This document shows positions 50,704-63,300 of a stretch of 64,000 nucleotides of DNA, piece by piece. How positions within the stretch are numbered: the stretch's first letter is position 1; each line of letters starts with the position of its first letter. The DNA comes from Blakeslea trispora (lineage: Eukaryota; Mucoromycota; Mucoromycetes; Mucorales; Choanephoraceae). The position numbers were made by a program, and so were the translations under genes. The notes under the pieces were generated by a model. That model saw only the letters and a program-made list of their open reading frames with translations. It was not told where the DNA came from and did no database searches. The stretch lies in contig JAIWNE010000049.1 of the NCBI GenBank assembly GCA_025331445.1, positions 163,084 to 227,083 of the forward strand, written 5' to 3'.

Positions 50704-52080
50704 GCCATTATATAGGGCTATCAGGCTACACATGTATATTTTAAACAACAACATAACAATACCCTTTATTTCTTATTAATATCTATTATACGTACACCTA
50801 TACAACAAGCATACACATACAAACATACATGTTCCTAGACACATCAGCTGCATACACACACCTATATACACCTTACGCATCCGTACATGAGTTGAAAAAT
50901 CAAACTTTTAATAAACAACATGGCATTTGTTGCTATTTTTTTTTTTCTAAATCGTATATTATAGTCTCCACTAAAAGAAAGAAGGAGAAGCAAATCATTA
51001 ACAAGCACCAAATATGGTGGATGATTGACAAGCAACTTTCAAGACTTTAGTTAATCATGCTTGCTAAAGTCTCAAGGGGATGCTTAGGCAGGGAATCTGA
51101 TTTTTTGTTTGCTCTGCTCACACTAATTGGCCTAAATCCATATCGGGAATAGTATAGTCTAAACATTTTACAGCTCATTAGTTTCTTTTTACCTTTTGTT
51201 TTCAAAAATCTAGAGCCAGACTTGCCACCAGAGGCATTGTAGTTTGTGCATCTTGCCAAAGATGAAATGAGAATTTCATCACAATCACAACTCTTACGTA
51301 ACATGTCAAATTGTTCTGCAAAGCAAACTCTAAATGTGAAACTTGTAGATCCTCCTTAGAAAGCTATATTGTTGGGTGAGTCTTACATTCATTGTCTCAG
51401 GTAAGGTAATTACAGAATTTCCATAACCTCTCTTGTTCGTCTGTCTCGGGGAACATTTCAGAGAAGACTTGTTTTCATTCAAAGGCGATTCAGTTTGCTT
51501 GAAACATTTTAGCTCAGTTACTCTCTGAATGTGTTGTGTGCTACTTGACTTATGGCTTCATTCCAATCTCAGTTTCATTCTAGCTTTTTTTTTAAACTTG
51601 CTTCATTCTGTCATATTTTTCTGTATCGCTAACGTATCGACTGCTCCTTTATTTGACAATAAGCAACTGTTTGTCATGATGCAATGTAATTTTCCTTGCT
51701 GAGCACTAACCAGAAACACTATCATATTGCTTAAATCCAGACAGACTGTGTGTATTTTGACAGCCTATATCTCATAATTTAGCTAACGTTGGAAAAGCAC
51801 CATCAATCATGCTGGTGAGAGCAGAAGGTTTAGTCTGTCTACCTTTAGCTAAATTGACAATGACTTGATTGCCTTCTTAACCTTAAAATGAATTGTCTTG
51901 GTCTCTTGTTATACAGATAAACGGTCTAGAAAAACAATGTATGAGTTGCTCTTTTTAGTTTCTTTTTTCTTTTTTCTTTTTTATTAAATTTTAGAATGTA
52001 ATTTTTCTTTTCTTCATTATTAAATAGCAGGTATCATGGTGTATCAAAAAAAAAGAGAGACATGCAGAGCAAGTTGAGGA
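50704..52080. other. Intergenic region, 1.4 kb, containing a FAB1 fragment
   Basis: Apart from the FAB1 pseudogene (51181-51500) there are only short frames and T-rich tracts. The flank 51060-51180 shows mildly coding-like content but no recognised family. Confidence 0.5.
51181..51500 (-). pseudogene. FAB1 kinase-domain fragment (pseudogene)
   Basis: On the minus strand this copies the end of FAB1 exon 3, the intron and all of exon 4 (source about 19344-19660), at roughly 90% identity by eye. It is a DNA-level copy because the intron is retained. It cannot function: a 4-nt deletion shifts exon 3, the donor GTAAGT has become GTAATT, and a CAA codon at the start of exon 4 has become TAA. The exon 4 frame otherwise stays readable ([31 protein letters not shown]). 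Similarity stops abruptly at both ends, directly after the exon 4 donor on one side. The exon part is better conserved than the intron, which suggests origin from a once-functional paralogue. Confidence 0.88.
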
Positions 52081-53874
52081 TTACAGTAAGTAAATGAAGG
52101 TTTGATCTTGGACATCACTGATATCATCCAAATCATAGTTGTGAGCTACAGCAGCCATAGTGTTTGTGCTGTTGTTCAAAACAAGAAGACGTCGGCGATT
52201 GACAAGTGACATTCTCCAACGAGCAATCAATAGCAGTACGATAACAAGCACATCTGCTACCAAGTAGCCAATCATACCACCAACGTAAGGTGGGGTTGTC
52301 ATCATCAATGGGCCAACAAAGTTACCAATTGTATAAAAGATCATGAGAACACCGTTGTAGAAGATCTTTTTGGTGTATCCTGTAACATTGTTTGAAATAC
52401 AGGTTACCATAAGGACATAGACAGCGACATAAGACCATGAAAGAAAGAACCCAATAATTTTCATTTTGGGCACAGGAATGGCCAAAAGGAGAATCAGACC
52501 AAGGACATCAAAGCACATGAGGAAGCAAGCAGTATAAATTGTTTGATGATACTTTCGAACAAGTATGATACCGGCAAGAATAAAGATGATAGTAAAACCA
52601 CCAGTACCAGTACTAAGTAACAGGGATTGAAGTTGCTATAGAGAAAATTTAGTCACTCTATTCATGCATTAGAAGCTTTGAATGTACGTACATCAAAACC
52701 AAAACTTGAGGCAATCTGAGCATTATAGATAGTCATGGCACCATTCTGAAGATTGATAAACAAACAAGCAAAGCAGAAACACCAGAAACGAACTTCCTTT
52801 AAGGCTTCCCAAATTTGCTCAAATTTGATTTCGGTTGTACGAACAGTAGCATTGTCTCTTGTTCTTTCTTCAACCAACATCTCTTGCTCAGCATTTAGTT
52901 GTAATGCTCTTGCTTTGGGAGAGTCGATCAAGAAAAAGAAAACAACAAAACCTATCAAGATAGTGATGCCACCAAGAATAATCATCACCCTACAATAAAC
53001 AGTTAGTTAGATCATTCCAAACGACAATATGAAGCTTTCTCTCTTACCACTGCCAGGCCTTTAGTCCAGCAACATTGTTCATGTGGCCAATACCATAAGA
53101 AACCAAGCCGCCTACTACGAGAGCGAACCCGTTACAGATCCAGAATGCACCAAGACGAGCCACTTGCTCGGATCTTCTGTAGAATGTACTGACAAGAAGA
53201 GTTAATGAGGGGTAGATACCAGCCTCAAAAAATCCAAGCAAGAATCTCAAGCCAGCAAGTTGCCCGAAATTACGGCCCCAAGCAGTACACAAGAGGACGG
53301 TACCCCATAAGATGACGATGATGCCGATGTATTTACCAATTGGAATACGTTGTAACATGTAATTGTTAGGAAGCTGCATTAAGAAAAAAAAAAGGACAAA
53401 ATTAGTGGTTAAGCAATGATTGTATAAAGCGTATTATGTTTCCTTTCTTTACCTGGAAAACAAGGTAGCCCAGGTAGAAGATGGAACCCAACAAACTGTA
53501 CTGGTTACCAGCCAATTGAAGATCTTCTTTGAAGCCCATCAGAGCAGCGTAACTGATAGTGGATTTATCGAGAAACTATGACAGTAAATTGTAATTGTGC
53601 ATTAGCTTCAAGAGCGAAGAGCATGTTTCGGTTGTCAAGCTGAGTGGTAATGCCTTACCTGTAAGAAATCTAGCAAACAAATGATAGGCATGAGTAGCCA
53701 ATCAATCTTTCGAACTAGAGACTTCTCTTCAGAAGAATAATAGTTTTCGCTGTTTTGACCAACATCATCTGATCCACTACTGTAGAATTCGTCTCGATGC
53801 CATTTGGAGTCATGATAATCATTTAGTTCTCTAGAGTTGTCAATTTCCGCACCGGATTCTTTGTAGTCGTTCAT
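52081..53874 (-). CDS. MFS transporter, allantoate permease (Dal5)-type anion:cation symporter
   Basis: Five exons: 53659-53874, 53453-53575, 53048-53373, 52692-52989 and 52081-52635, giving 505 aa with all junctions in frame. An acidic N-terminal tail of about 55 residues precedes twelve expected membrane helices. Family features: KIDWLLMPIICLLDFLQFLD at helix 1, ISYAALMGFKEDLQL, then GRNFGQLAGLRFLLGFFEAG (the RFLLGFFEAGIYP motif of this family), TFYRRSEQVARLGAFW and the central loop with IDSPKARAL. These proteins import allantoate, ureidosuccinate, vitamins or related organic anions with protons; the substrate is not predictable. The C-terminal tail is acidic. Confidence 0.9.
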
Positions 53875-56800
53875 TGTATGAATAGATTAGATAGGTCGGG
53901 ACCTGCTGGTTATAAAGTCTAATAAGGTTGATAGTAGTGATACAACAACAAATACAAAATAGAGTTTTAACAACTATAAGCTTTTATTGTGCACAAATAA
54001 AGAAAGAAGAAAGAAAAAAAAGTAAAAGCAAAAAAAAAGCAAAAAAAAAGGGCTCCTCCCCTTTTTAAATATGAGAGGAGATAGAATCTGATGGAAGTCA
54101 AAAAAAAAAGTTGTATAGCAAAACTTACTACTTTTGGTATATCCGTCTCTTTTCCATACTTATTGCGATACACCTTGAGTAGTTGACATGATCTTCCACT
54201 CCTGTCTTGTTGGCGTAGTTTGAAGCTATTCTTTCTTTTGAATGGTTACGATAGTTTTGATCTTAATTTTAGTCTTGATTTGACAGCTAGGTTTTTTTAT
54301 ATCGCAAAATAAAAAATAGAAATAAAAACTTCTCTTCTTAAACGAACGAAAAGGCACCTCATCGTGATGGAAGTGATGAGCAGGGTAACTGTCATGGCAT
54401 TTCATACTCCTCTCCTGGTCCATGCTACATTATCAAGTTCCGGCACAATACAATAAAAGTGATCTAACTATTTTACTTATTTCTATTGCTTAAAAAATCA
54501 AGTAAGCATTTGAGCACGACATGCATCCCCCTTGCTGTATAAGAGATAAGTAATATATAGCTCATACATTCATACTAGTCTATAAAAGCTCAAATAGAAA
54601 TACAGAATTACAGTGATACACGATTTCCAAAATATACTTTTTTTTTATGTTACACCATCTTATAAGTCTCAAACTGTCATTTAAAAATAAATACTTATCA
54701 GCCCAGAAAAGTGGAAGAAGCGAATTATAAGCAACAAGACAAGTACTCATATAAAACTACATCAAGTTCTCGTACATGCTCGTCAAGATCTTGTGCATCA
54801 TTACTTTTCGACTATCAACTGTTGTAAGCCCAGGTCTATTTAACTGACAGTAGTTATTTTTATTTTTTTCTGATTGAGTCTGACCCTGAATATGCGCTCT
54901 CCATGTGCTATTGTACAACTAAGGCTGCTATGGTGTATTGACAAAAAATAATTTCGACGCTAGCTCGAAAGAAGAAAGTTGTGAACCCATTATTTTGTTT
55001 GCATAAGTGTGCTCATTAAGGTCGTCTATATTACTATCGGGCAAAATTGAACCAATTGAAACAATAGATATTGTTGTAGTGCATCGTCCTGATTTTTTTT
55101 TAAAAAGGTAGACCAGATTAAATATTCCATTGATTATATTTGCTCATGGTTTTGCACAGGCCTGTAAGTAACTGGGCAACTGCAGCTGTTGGCAAGGGAA
55201 GCATGAGTTGGATGGCCCTTATGGGCAACAGATTAAATTACTTGTCCAACACATATTGAGGCAACACTTTTGTTGCGCACACAAAGAAATAAAGTTTTTC
55301 TCAATAGGATACACAACCTGCATAAGCTGACCGTACTCTGTGTCAGATTGTTATTTTATAATATATGCATGCCTATCGCTTGTTTGTTCTAAAACGGAAA
55401 GAAAAGAAGGGAAACTATACTACAATGGAATTTGTTTTTAAAAGGTTGGAAAGAAATTGAATAGGAATTCGAATATATTGGTTTCATACAACTTGCCTCA
55501 AACAAAGTACAACCTTATCGCTTACAAAGCGTATTGCACTTTTATAGGCCGAAAAGGTTCCAGGCAAAGTGATTATTTATCTCATTTAAAATAACAATAA
55601 AAAAGGTGTAATTACCAACGAAATAGAACTGGTGAGAGAAGAAAAAAGGAAATGAGTACAGAACTGGTTGGTGTAAAACCAGCAACATACAATTCATAAT
55701 TCATTGCTATAAATACAAGTAGTAGTACTAAACAAATATAATCAACAGCTGAATCATTCCATATTACCTAGTGACACAAATAAAACTCAGCATTGAAGGT
55801 TTGTCGTGCAACCCGACTTTTGTCCTTTGCACCAAAAGACATAGACAGTAATAGTGAAGATCTTCAATTCAGTATTTCCTATACTGAGAACGAAGACACT
55901 AGACTCACCTGTTCATGAAATCAATCTTTCTCCATAAAATTAAACAAGCAGACTGTTAAGTATAGATTAGATCTAAGGGAGTCTGGTTGCCACTTTCTGA
56001 CATTAGTTACTTTTCTTTTCTTTTAGCAGCGTTGTCAGCGATACTGAACCAAATCAAAGATATACCCCTTCATAGTGGTGCTGGCATCTCTCCATTCACT
56101 CTGTTTCACTAACAGACTTTTCATTCACACAAAACACTCTTTAAAAAGAGACTGGTTGTACTATTTGCTTATAGTTAACAGTGTCTTGGCTTTACTGGCA
56201 TAAATTTTGTCCATACTGCCAACTATTGTTATTGCGCAGGGAGGGGGATTAGTAAATTATGACTCAAATAAATTTGGTATATTGCAATAATTTAGTCTGG
56301 ACAAAACCATAATTCTAGAGCCACAACCAGAATTATCTTATGGAAAAACAAAAAATGCTACCTGGTTTGTTGATGTCTTGTACCTAAGATAAGAAAAATG
56401 AGCGTCTTATTCTCTTTGACACTATCCGGGTACCACACAAAAGTCGCATAAAGGCAATAGGTTGACATTGGGAATATAAAATGCAATTTCATAGATTTCC
56501 GGTTTCAAAATTTAGAATACCTATCTTACTGTAGATTGTTGTTGTTGTTGAAAGATGCTGTTCCAAGAGTAGCAAGTCTTTTTGCTCATTTGCTGTAAGT
56601 TTTGAATAAGAACCAATAGTCAATCTTGATTTCAGACTTGAAATAACAAAATACAGATGTTCACTCTGGCTATTCTTAACAAGAAAAAGGAGACGCTGAA
56701 AGAGTCTGTTTTTCTTTTTATTTGAAAAATATTTCTTCATACAATTTTATGTTATAGATAGATTATATCAGCAGCATAGCTATGACATGCACTTGGAAGA

Positions 56801-57019
56801 AAAGACCAACTCATTAACAGCAACTATACATTTCACTTGATTGTGCAACCTAAAGAACAACATGTACTGACATGAGCAAAGTGTCCTAACTAATGGAGTT
56901 TCAAATGAAGCTGAGAGCTCGTGACTTTGAACTCAACCCCGAAGATTTCCTAAACTTTCACATTTTTTTCCTTTTGAAAAAAAAAAAAAGAGTGCTTATT
57001 TTGATAGAAGACAAAGACA
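53875..57019. other. Intergenic region, 3.1 kb
   Basis: No gene is firmly supported. A short minus-strand frame from ATG 54423 (MDQERSMKCHDSYPAHHFHH) has no convincing splice partner. A plus-strand stretch at about 55140-55290 is coding-like with one stop. The frame at 56489-56740 (minus) has no motif. Confidence 0.45.
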
Positions 57020-58222
57020 ATGAGACCTTATATACAAAGAATAGCTGCTGCCTCTTTATTGCTGAGGTCTTCTCGACCTGCTTGGACAAGTACCACTTAC
57101 CTAAGACCTGCTTTAGCTCACCAACTACCTTACTATTTCCAACAATCACTTATAGAGGCTCCTTGTCAATCACGCCATTTTAGCAGTAGCCACGCCTCTA
57201 ATCATCTCAATACAGCTATAGTTGCTCCTGAAGAAGAAAACAATGCCAACAACAATGCTGCTTCGGAGAAATTTCAATTTATTGCTTATGCCGCTTGGCA
57301 TCCAAAGAGTAGACAAAAGTCTGCTTCACCAACACAAAAAAAAGTACCCTATTGGAAAGAGCATTCAAAGGCAGGCAAAGTGGATGCAGGAGAAGATGCT
57401 TTTTTTCAAACAAATACACCAGAGGGTCTAGCGATTGGTGTAGCAGACGGTGTAGGCGGTTGGAGTTCAGTTGGTGTAGATCCTGCACTTTTTTCTTGGG
57501 CATTGATGGATAATGCTGCTCTTGTTGCTAAAACTGAAAAATCAATTGATGCACACCAGATTCTAGATATTGCTTTCCATGAACTGACATCAAGCAAGAA
57601 AGTGTCTGCAGGCAGTAGCACTGCTTGTATATTGAATTTATCAAAAAAGACAGGTGAAATGACTACCTGTAACCTGGGTGATTCTGCTTTTTTACTTGTT
57701 CGCAACAAAAAGATTGTCTATGAGAGCCCTAGTCAACAGCATTATTTTAATTGCCCGTAAGTGCGGAAGACAAGAGACATGTGGAATTGTTTGAAGCTTA
57801 GTATTACACTCTTGTATAGATACCAACTTACTGTTGTACCCGACACATATCCTAATCGCGATCAGCTAGTGACTGATTTACCAAAAGACGCAGACACAAA
57901 GAGCTTTTTCTTGAAAGAGGGTGATTTGATCCTGCTGGCAACCGATGGATATTTCGACAATATGTATGCAGAGGAAACTCTCGAATTGATTAATGAAGGC
58001 ATGAAGCCTATTTCGGAAAACTCAAATGCCGATGACGAACTGATTACAGCTACTATAAGAACTTTAGCAAAAACACTGACAGATAGAGCCAGACGCTTAA
58101 GTCTCAATCCCAAGCGACTCAGTCCTTGGGCAAAAGCAGCACAAGCTCACGGAAGCAACTATAGAGGCGGAAAAGTAGATGATATTACTTGTATCGTCAC
58201 CCTTGTATGTCATAAGAAGTAA
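57020..58222 (+). CDS. PTC7: Mitochondrial PP2C-type protein phosphatase, Ptc7-like
   Basis: Two exons, 57020-57756 and 57820-58222, giving 379 aa. The first 30 or so residues (MRPYIQRIAAASLLLRSSRP) are basic and lack acids, a clear mitochondrial presequence. Metal-binding and catalytic motifs are all present: GEDAFF, IGVADGVGGWSSVGVDP, CNLGDSAFLLVR, LLATDGYFDNM and KVDDITCIVTLV. The 63-nt intron joins NCP to YQLTVVPD. Yeast Ptc7 is a mitochondrial serine/threonine phosphatase that activates coenzyme Q biosynthesis through Coq7; the same is likely here. The length is close to the family norm. Confidence 0.93.
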
Positions 58223-58387
58223 TGATTTTTTTTATAAAGAAAAACAATGTATATATTTTTGGTTGAAACAAGTAAGCCTATTTTGCAAAGAAGAAGAAGA
58301 AAAATCCGATGTGTAAACTACTGCCTTTTTTTTTTAAAAAAAAAAGGGGGAGGGAACAGACAAGATATGTGTGTATTCTCACATTGG

Positions 58388-60150
58388 TTACTCTTGATTG
58401 ACAGAATTGCCATTGTAAGTCTGATGATCTTTCTTGGAAGTGTTTGTGTTTAGTGTGTTGATGCGATGATTTGTATTCTGCTGAGATTGGCTGCCTGAAC
58501 CAACTCTTTGTCCTGGTTCAGATAATGGAGCAGGAGTGATCAGATAAGAAGCAACTGAGTTTCCAGCTTGGGCTATTGAATCATAAATAGTATCTCCAGT
58601 GCTATACAAGTAACTTAGCCAACTGGATCTCGAGCTTGAAGAGTTAGCATAAGCTTCTACTGTGTTTTTGATGGGCTTCATGATTAATGTACTACTTGGG
58701 CACAATTTGAGTTCTGACAAGGTACGCTGTTCATCAACAATATCGAAATTTCTTTTTGGGAACTGAGCAAATAGTTTATATGGGATTTCACCATCTGTTC
58801 TTGACTTTAAAAGTATAAAAAAGCAAATGAATTCTCTGCATTCTTGAAAATGACATCCAGTTGAGCACCTACCACGTCAATCCATTCAATTACTTTTGCG
58901 AGTGTATCTGAAGCTATCGTTTCATTTGAATAAGTTGCTGTGATTTTTAGCAATGTATTTCTCATACTTGCCCGAAAAGCGATGCTTCAAACTGGATCCA
59001 TCCAATTCTTTTATATTCAGATTACAGTAGTCGCAAGTACTAATATACTCATAAGTCTTCCAAATCACCCTTTTGGTTGGAAATGTATTTCCTCCTTTTT
59101 TTTTTTCTTTCTTACTTTGAAGATTTTTCGGAAAAAGAGCTATCCTGTCTCGAGTCGAGCTTTTCGTTCTCTGCCTTTTTAGCAGCTTTCTGGTTTTCTC
59201 TATCCTTGGCAATTTGTTCTTTGACTCGCTTCTTGTATTCCTCTTCCTCTCTCTTTTCTTTCTTTTTCTTCTCTAGTATCAACTTGTTTTGTCTGTCTTG
59301 ATGAGCCGCATGTGCCTCTTGTGCTAACTTGCCCTCCTCCCTTCGTTTCATCTCTCTTTCTCGCTGTTTCTAATAACACCAAGCATATCATGATTAGGTA
59401 ATGATCATTGTTTTAAAGAGACAAACATGTACCTGCTTCTCGTCTTCGGCTCGCTTCTTTCTAATTTCTTCCAATCTCGTCTTTGGGCTAATTAAAGTAT
59501 GGATTATCGGTATTTTTTTTTCTCTCAAAAAATATCACTGAACTTACTCTTGCTGTGGGCAAATAGCTCTAATTTTGGTAACAATGTCTTGAGCATTCAT
59601 GGCATGGTTGCCAATGTCTTTAATGGTGCCTTGACTTTTGCCAATCAAAAGGATTAAAAGGTTAATGAACAAAATGTTCGTTCAATTCATATCTTAAAAC
59701 TAAACTCATACATGATAAAGTACACAGATGGCGTCTGATAGATTGGATCTAAGCAGATAAAGCCTTGTCTAGTAATTATTGTGAGGCCAGCTATAGTTGA
59801 CTTACATAACTGAGCAAACATTTTGGCATCCTCTGAGTCCTTCTGTAGCTTAACAGATACTGATTTTTCTCTCAACACTTTTGAGAGCTACTCGAAAGCA
59901 ATGAGATACAATAAATATATCTAGTTTTGTAGACTCGGGTTTACCTCGTCATCTTTAAAAACTTTGTCGAGCTGATCACTGTTTTCTGTACTATCTTATA
60001 GCAAAAGTGCTGAAGATTAGCATGCAATGTACGTAAACAAAAATAGCAATAAGGCTCACCATATATATAAACCAAAAACACTAGCTTCCTTTCGTTAACC
60101 CTCTCTACAGCTTGAGAAACTGGTCCTTCAAACCAAATGGACTCGGACAT
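58388..60150 (-). CDS. UBX-domain protein, UBXN4 (erasin) / yeast Ubx7-like
   Basis: Ten exons: 60060-60150, 59945-59985, 59806-59887, 59712-59748, 59548-59634, 59433-59487, 59116-59369, 58972-59039, 58873-58913 and 58388-58804, giving 390 aa. The N-terminus is a thioredoxin-like domain (MSESIWFEGPVSQAVERV; QLYPIYQTPSVYFI). A highly charged coiled coil (KKKKEKREEEEYKKRVKEQI) follows. The UBX domain reads CNLNIKELDGSSLKHRFS, ASDTLAKVIEWIDV, DGEIPYKLFAQFPKRNFD, TLSELKLCPSSTLIM; its FPK turn is the p97/Cdc48 contact. In animals UBXN4 works in ER-associated degradation with p97. The intron at 58914-58971 needs a GC donor (G|GCAAGT) to keep the UBX frame. The Ser-rich tail has no clear membrane helix. 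Confidence 0.87.
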
Positions 60151-60382
60151 GCTTAGGTGAGAACAATAAAGAAATAATGTATGCAAAAGCTCCTGACTGA
60201 ATATTTATATAAAAAAGTCCGCTAATCGTTACATGTAAACAAACACCATAAAGAAAATTATTCATGAACAACTGAAAGAGACAAGATACCCGTGAATACA
60301 GGTAGATATATATATATATATAAATGTATATAGAATGTATAAACATATAAACATAAACCACTACTAATTTTTAAGCAGTGCT
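60151..60382. other. Short intergenic spacer
   Basis: 232 nt between the UBX gene start and the VPS10 stop, both on the minus strand. It contains an (AT)8 run at 60306-60322. It must hold both the VPS10 polyadenylation signal and the UBX promoter. Confidence 0.5.
60306..60322. repeat. (AT)8 microsatellite
   Basis: A 17-nt alternating A/T run in the spacer between two genes. Confidence 0.85.
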
Positions 60383-63300
60383 TTAAAACTCATCGGCGTC
60401 GTCTAATTCGTCAGCTTCGTCAATGAGACGCTCTTCTGAGCCATCATAATCTTCTAATAGTACATTAGTTTGGTCGTCTTGTCCCAAGGCAGTATATCCA
60501 GAACCACGTCTTCTAGACGAAAGGAAAGGAATACGCCAATTGCCAATACGAATATCAGATAAAGATCTTGGTAACTGAATACGTGACAAAAGACCAACAA
60601 TAGCTACTGGTATAACAAATGCAGCAGCGACAATCTTGGTAATAAGAGTGCTTGATAAGATACTAGATCCCATTTGTTGTGTACTATCAGGAAGTCGAAT
60701 ACGACTACGTGTAAATTAAAAGTTAGTATATGCTTAATGATTTATATTTTCTTTTTCATCACTTACCCAAACGATCCACCTTGTTTACGATAATATAAAA
60801 TAGCAAACACAAGCCCAGCAGCGATAATAGGAGCAAAGATTATAGCTACCCAGCTATGTCCTGAGCGGGTGCTACCAGGACACCACATCTGCTCGGCGCC
60901 AATCTTGTCCAATTCTTTACCGCCTTTACAAGAAGAAGCTGCAATCTTGCGATAACTGTCAAAATAAAATAAAGAAAAACGATTGACTTGTCAGTTCTAC
61001 ATCGGCTGCTTTAGAAAAAAAAACTTACCCTGTTGGAGTGTAATAGAAATCTCTTGAGCCATCGCAAGTGGGTACAAGTGGTGAAAGACCAGGAACTAAA
61101 ACACATCGATTGTTGTCGTCACGAACGTAGTTGAAGTCACTAGAAGACATAAATTAATATCGCTAAAGTAATTGATAGTAAAGTGTATCATACCATTCAT
61201 AATCCTCATCAGTACAGCTACAGTCACGGATTACCTCTCTAGGCTGAACCAGTTTTTCGCCAATATAACAATCACGATCTTGAATACGGCGGTAGTATTG
61301 TGTTTCTCTACCAAAGAGACACTTCTCGCCACGTGTATCTTCAGGACTCCATAACTCGAAGTCGTCATCATTGGGATGATCCAAATCCAATTTACATTTT
61401 GTAGGATGCAATGAGCTGAAATCCAAATGATATGCTGTTGTCTTTCCATTCTTTAAGCCAAACAAGACATACTTTTGACTGGTACCATCTGGTTGAGTAA
61501 TGATGTCTTCAATGATCACCTTTTCTCCTCGCTTAGCAAATTCGTATGTATTCCATGTAAGACCTTCATTAGTAGTATATCTAACAATATTGGTAGGTTG
61601 TTCGTTATCTACCAAGATCAACAAAGCACCTTGATCTGCAAACTCCCACAAATGAGCACCTTTTGCAATTTCCGACCAAGTTTTACCAGCATCGCGAGTC
61701 AAGAACATATCGCCATCACGATAAGGACTTAGACTAGAGCCTACATTGCCTACACCAACCATAAGACCAACAGCACTAGACAAACTGAACAAATCACGTG
61801 TGTTTCTACGCTCAGAATAACAATGCAAATGAAGAGCACATTCAGAGCCGTGGCAAGAATAAGATTGCCCTAAACTGTCCTTGGAAGGAGCAACAAGACT
61901 TGTCCAATGACCACCAGCATCTGCTGTTTTACGAGTAACAAGTGTCTTGGGATCTCCCTTGTTGGTTTGTCCAGGATTACTGACAACATTAGCAATAGCA
62001 ATACCTTCAATACCTTGCATCTTTTCAAAATCAACGATACCCATCTCGTTGCGATTGGCATTTTCAATTGAAGAAACATAGTATGTACCATTTGAGTTAG
62101 AAGTGAAGATAGTGCCGTATTCGCTACCTCTGTGTGTATTTGTAGATACATGAATCCATAAGGAGTTAACAGATTCCATCACAGTGAATGCTTCAGGAGC
62201 TAAATCGAAAGAAGCAGGGAAAGAGGCAGGTGCAAAGGTAACGCCGTCCAAGCTTACATGAAGACGAAGATTAGTGCCACCGTTTCTTGAGGCAGCTACC
62301 ACCATAAACTTTCCGAAAACAGTCATACCAATAATGTCCTCAAACACAACACGCTTGTCATGGAAATAGTTTTGAGAAGAAACAAGTTGGATTGGGCTGC
62401 TGAAAAGAGCAAGCTGATTGCCTGATTGTTCTCTGTATTGTTCGCAGAAAATAGAGTTCCGGTGTGCATCTTTGATGGACCCCTCTCGTCCCCAAATACA
62501 GCTGCGTACGTATGTTCCCAAGGATGCCCATGAGTGACCATTGTCGCGAGAGTAAAATGCTTCGGAATGACAGTTGGCAGCAAGACCTTCACAGTTTCTT
62601 TCACCAACAAATAACACATAATCGCGATCGTCATTGTGGAAACTCATCACATTGCCTTGGAGGTGAGTCAAAGGTGGAACGGGTGTTTTGATCTCACTGT
62701 AGCTTGAGCCCTTATCGTTTGTGACAAAATGAGTTGTACCTTCAGTAATGAAGAAGGCATTCTGTTCAAAATGAGGATTTTGATAGACAGAAATGACCTT
62801 TTGTCCATTAAACATTTCCTTCCAGCTAAAGCCATCGTTATCACTCTTCCATACTTTGCCATCCATTGTGCGTACAACAACACGATCTGTGTCAGAGAAA
62901 TACACATAATCGACAACACGCGAAGTAAATTCAGTTTGGCTAGAAAGTACGCCACCTGTTGTGCCACAAGGCCATTCCTTTTGATCTTCCAAGTTGATAC
63001 CGCCAGAACAACTGCTTCTTGTGTTCTTTTTGTAACCAGAGCGACCTCGGAAGGTACTACCAGCTTCACACTTTGATGGTCTATCTGGATGACGACCCTT
63101 AAAGATACATTCATTCGCTTCATTTCTCCAAAAGCCAAAGTCACATTCAAAATCAATATCACGGCATTCACAATTTTCGGTGATAACCTCGGGTGCTTGG
63201 AACTGAGCACCAACAATGCAAACACGATCCTTCTTACGACGCCAATGGGCAGTTTTCTTTCCTAGTAAGCAAGCATCGTCACCGTCATCGTCCTTTGCAA

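Noticed and set aside
51047..51180. Reading the FAB1 fragment as an intact 85-aa gene
   Set aside because: The frame runs through a former splice donor into unrelated sequence, and the upstream part carries a frameshift and a stop; the kinase domain is far from complete.
54226..54423. Small minus-strand gene starting MDQERSMKCHDSYPAHHFHH
   Set aside because: The start looks protein-like, but no acceptor downstream gives a consistent frame; the candidate second exons stop quickly or have the wrong phase.
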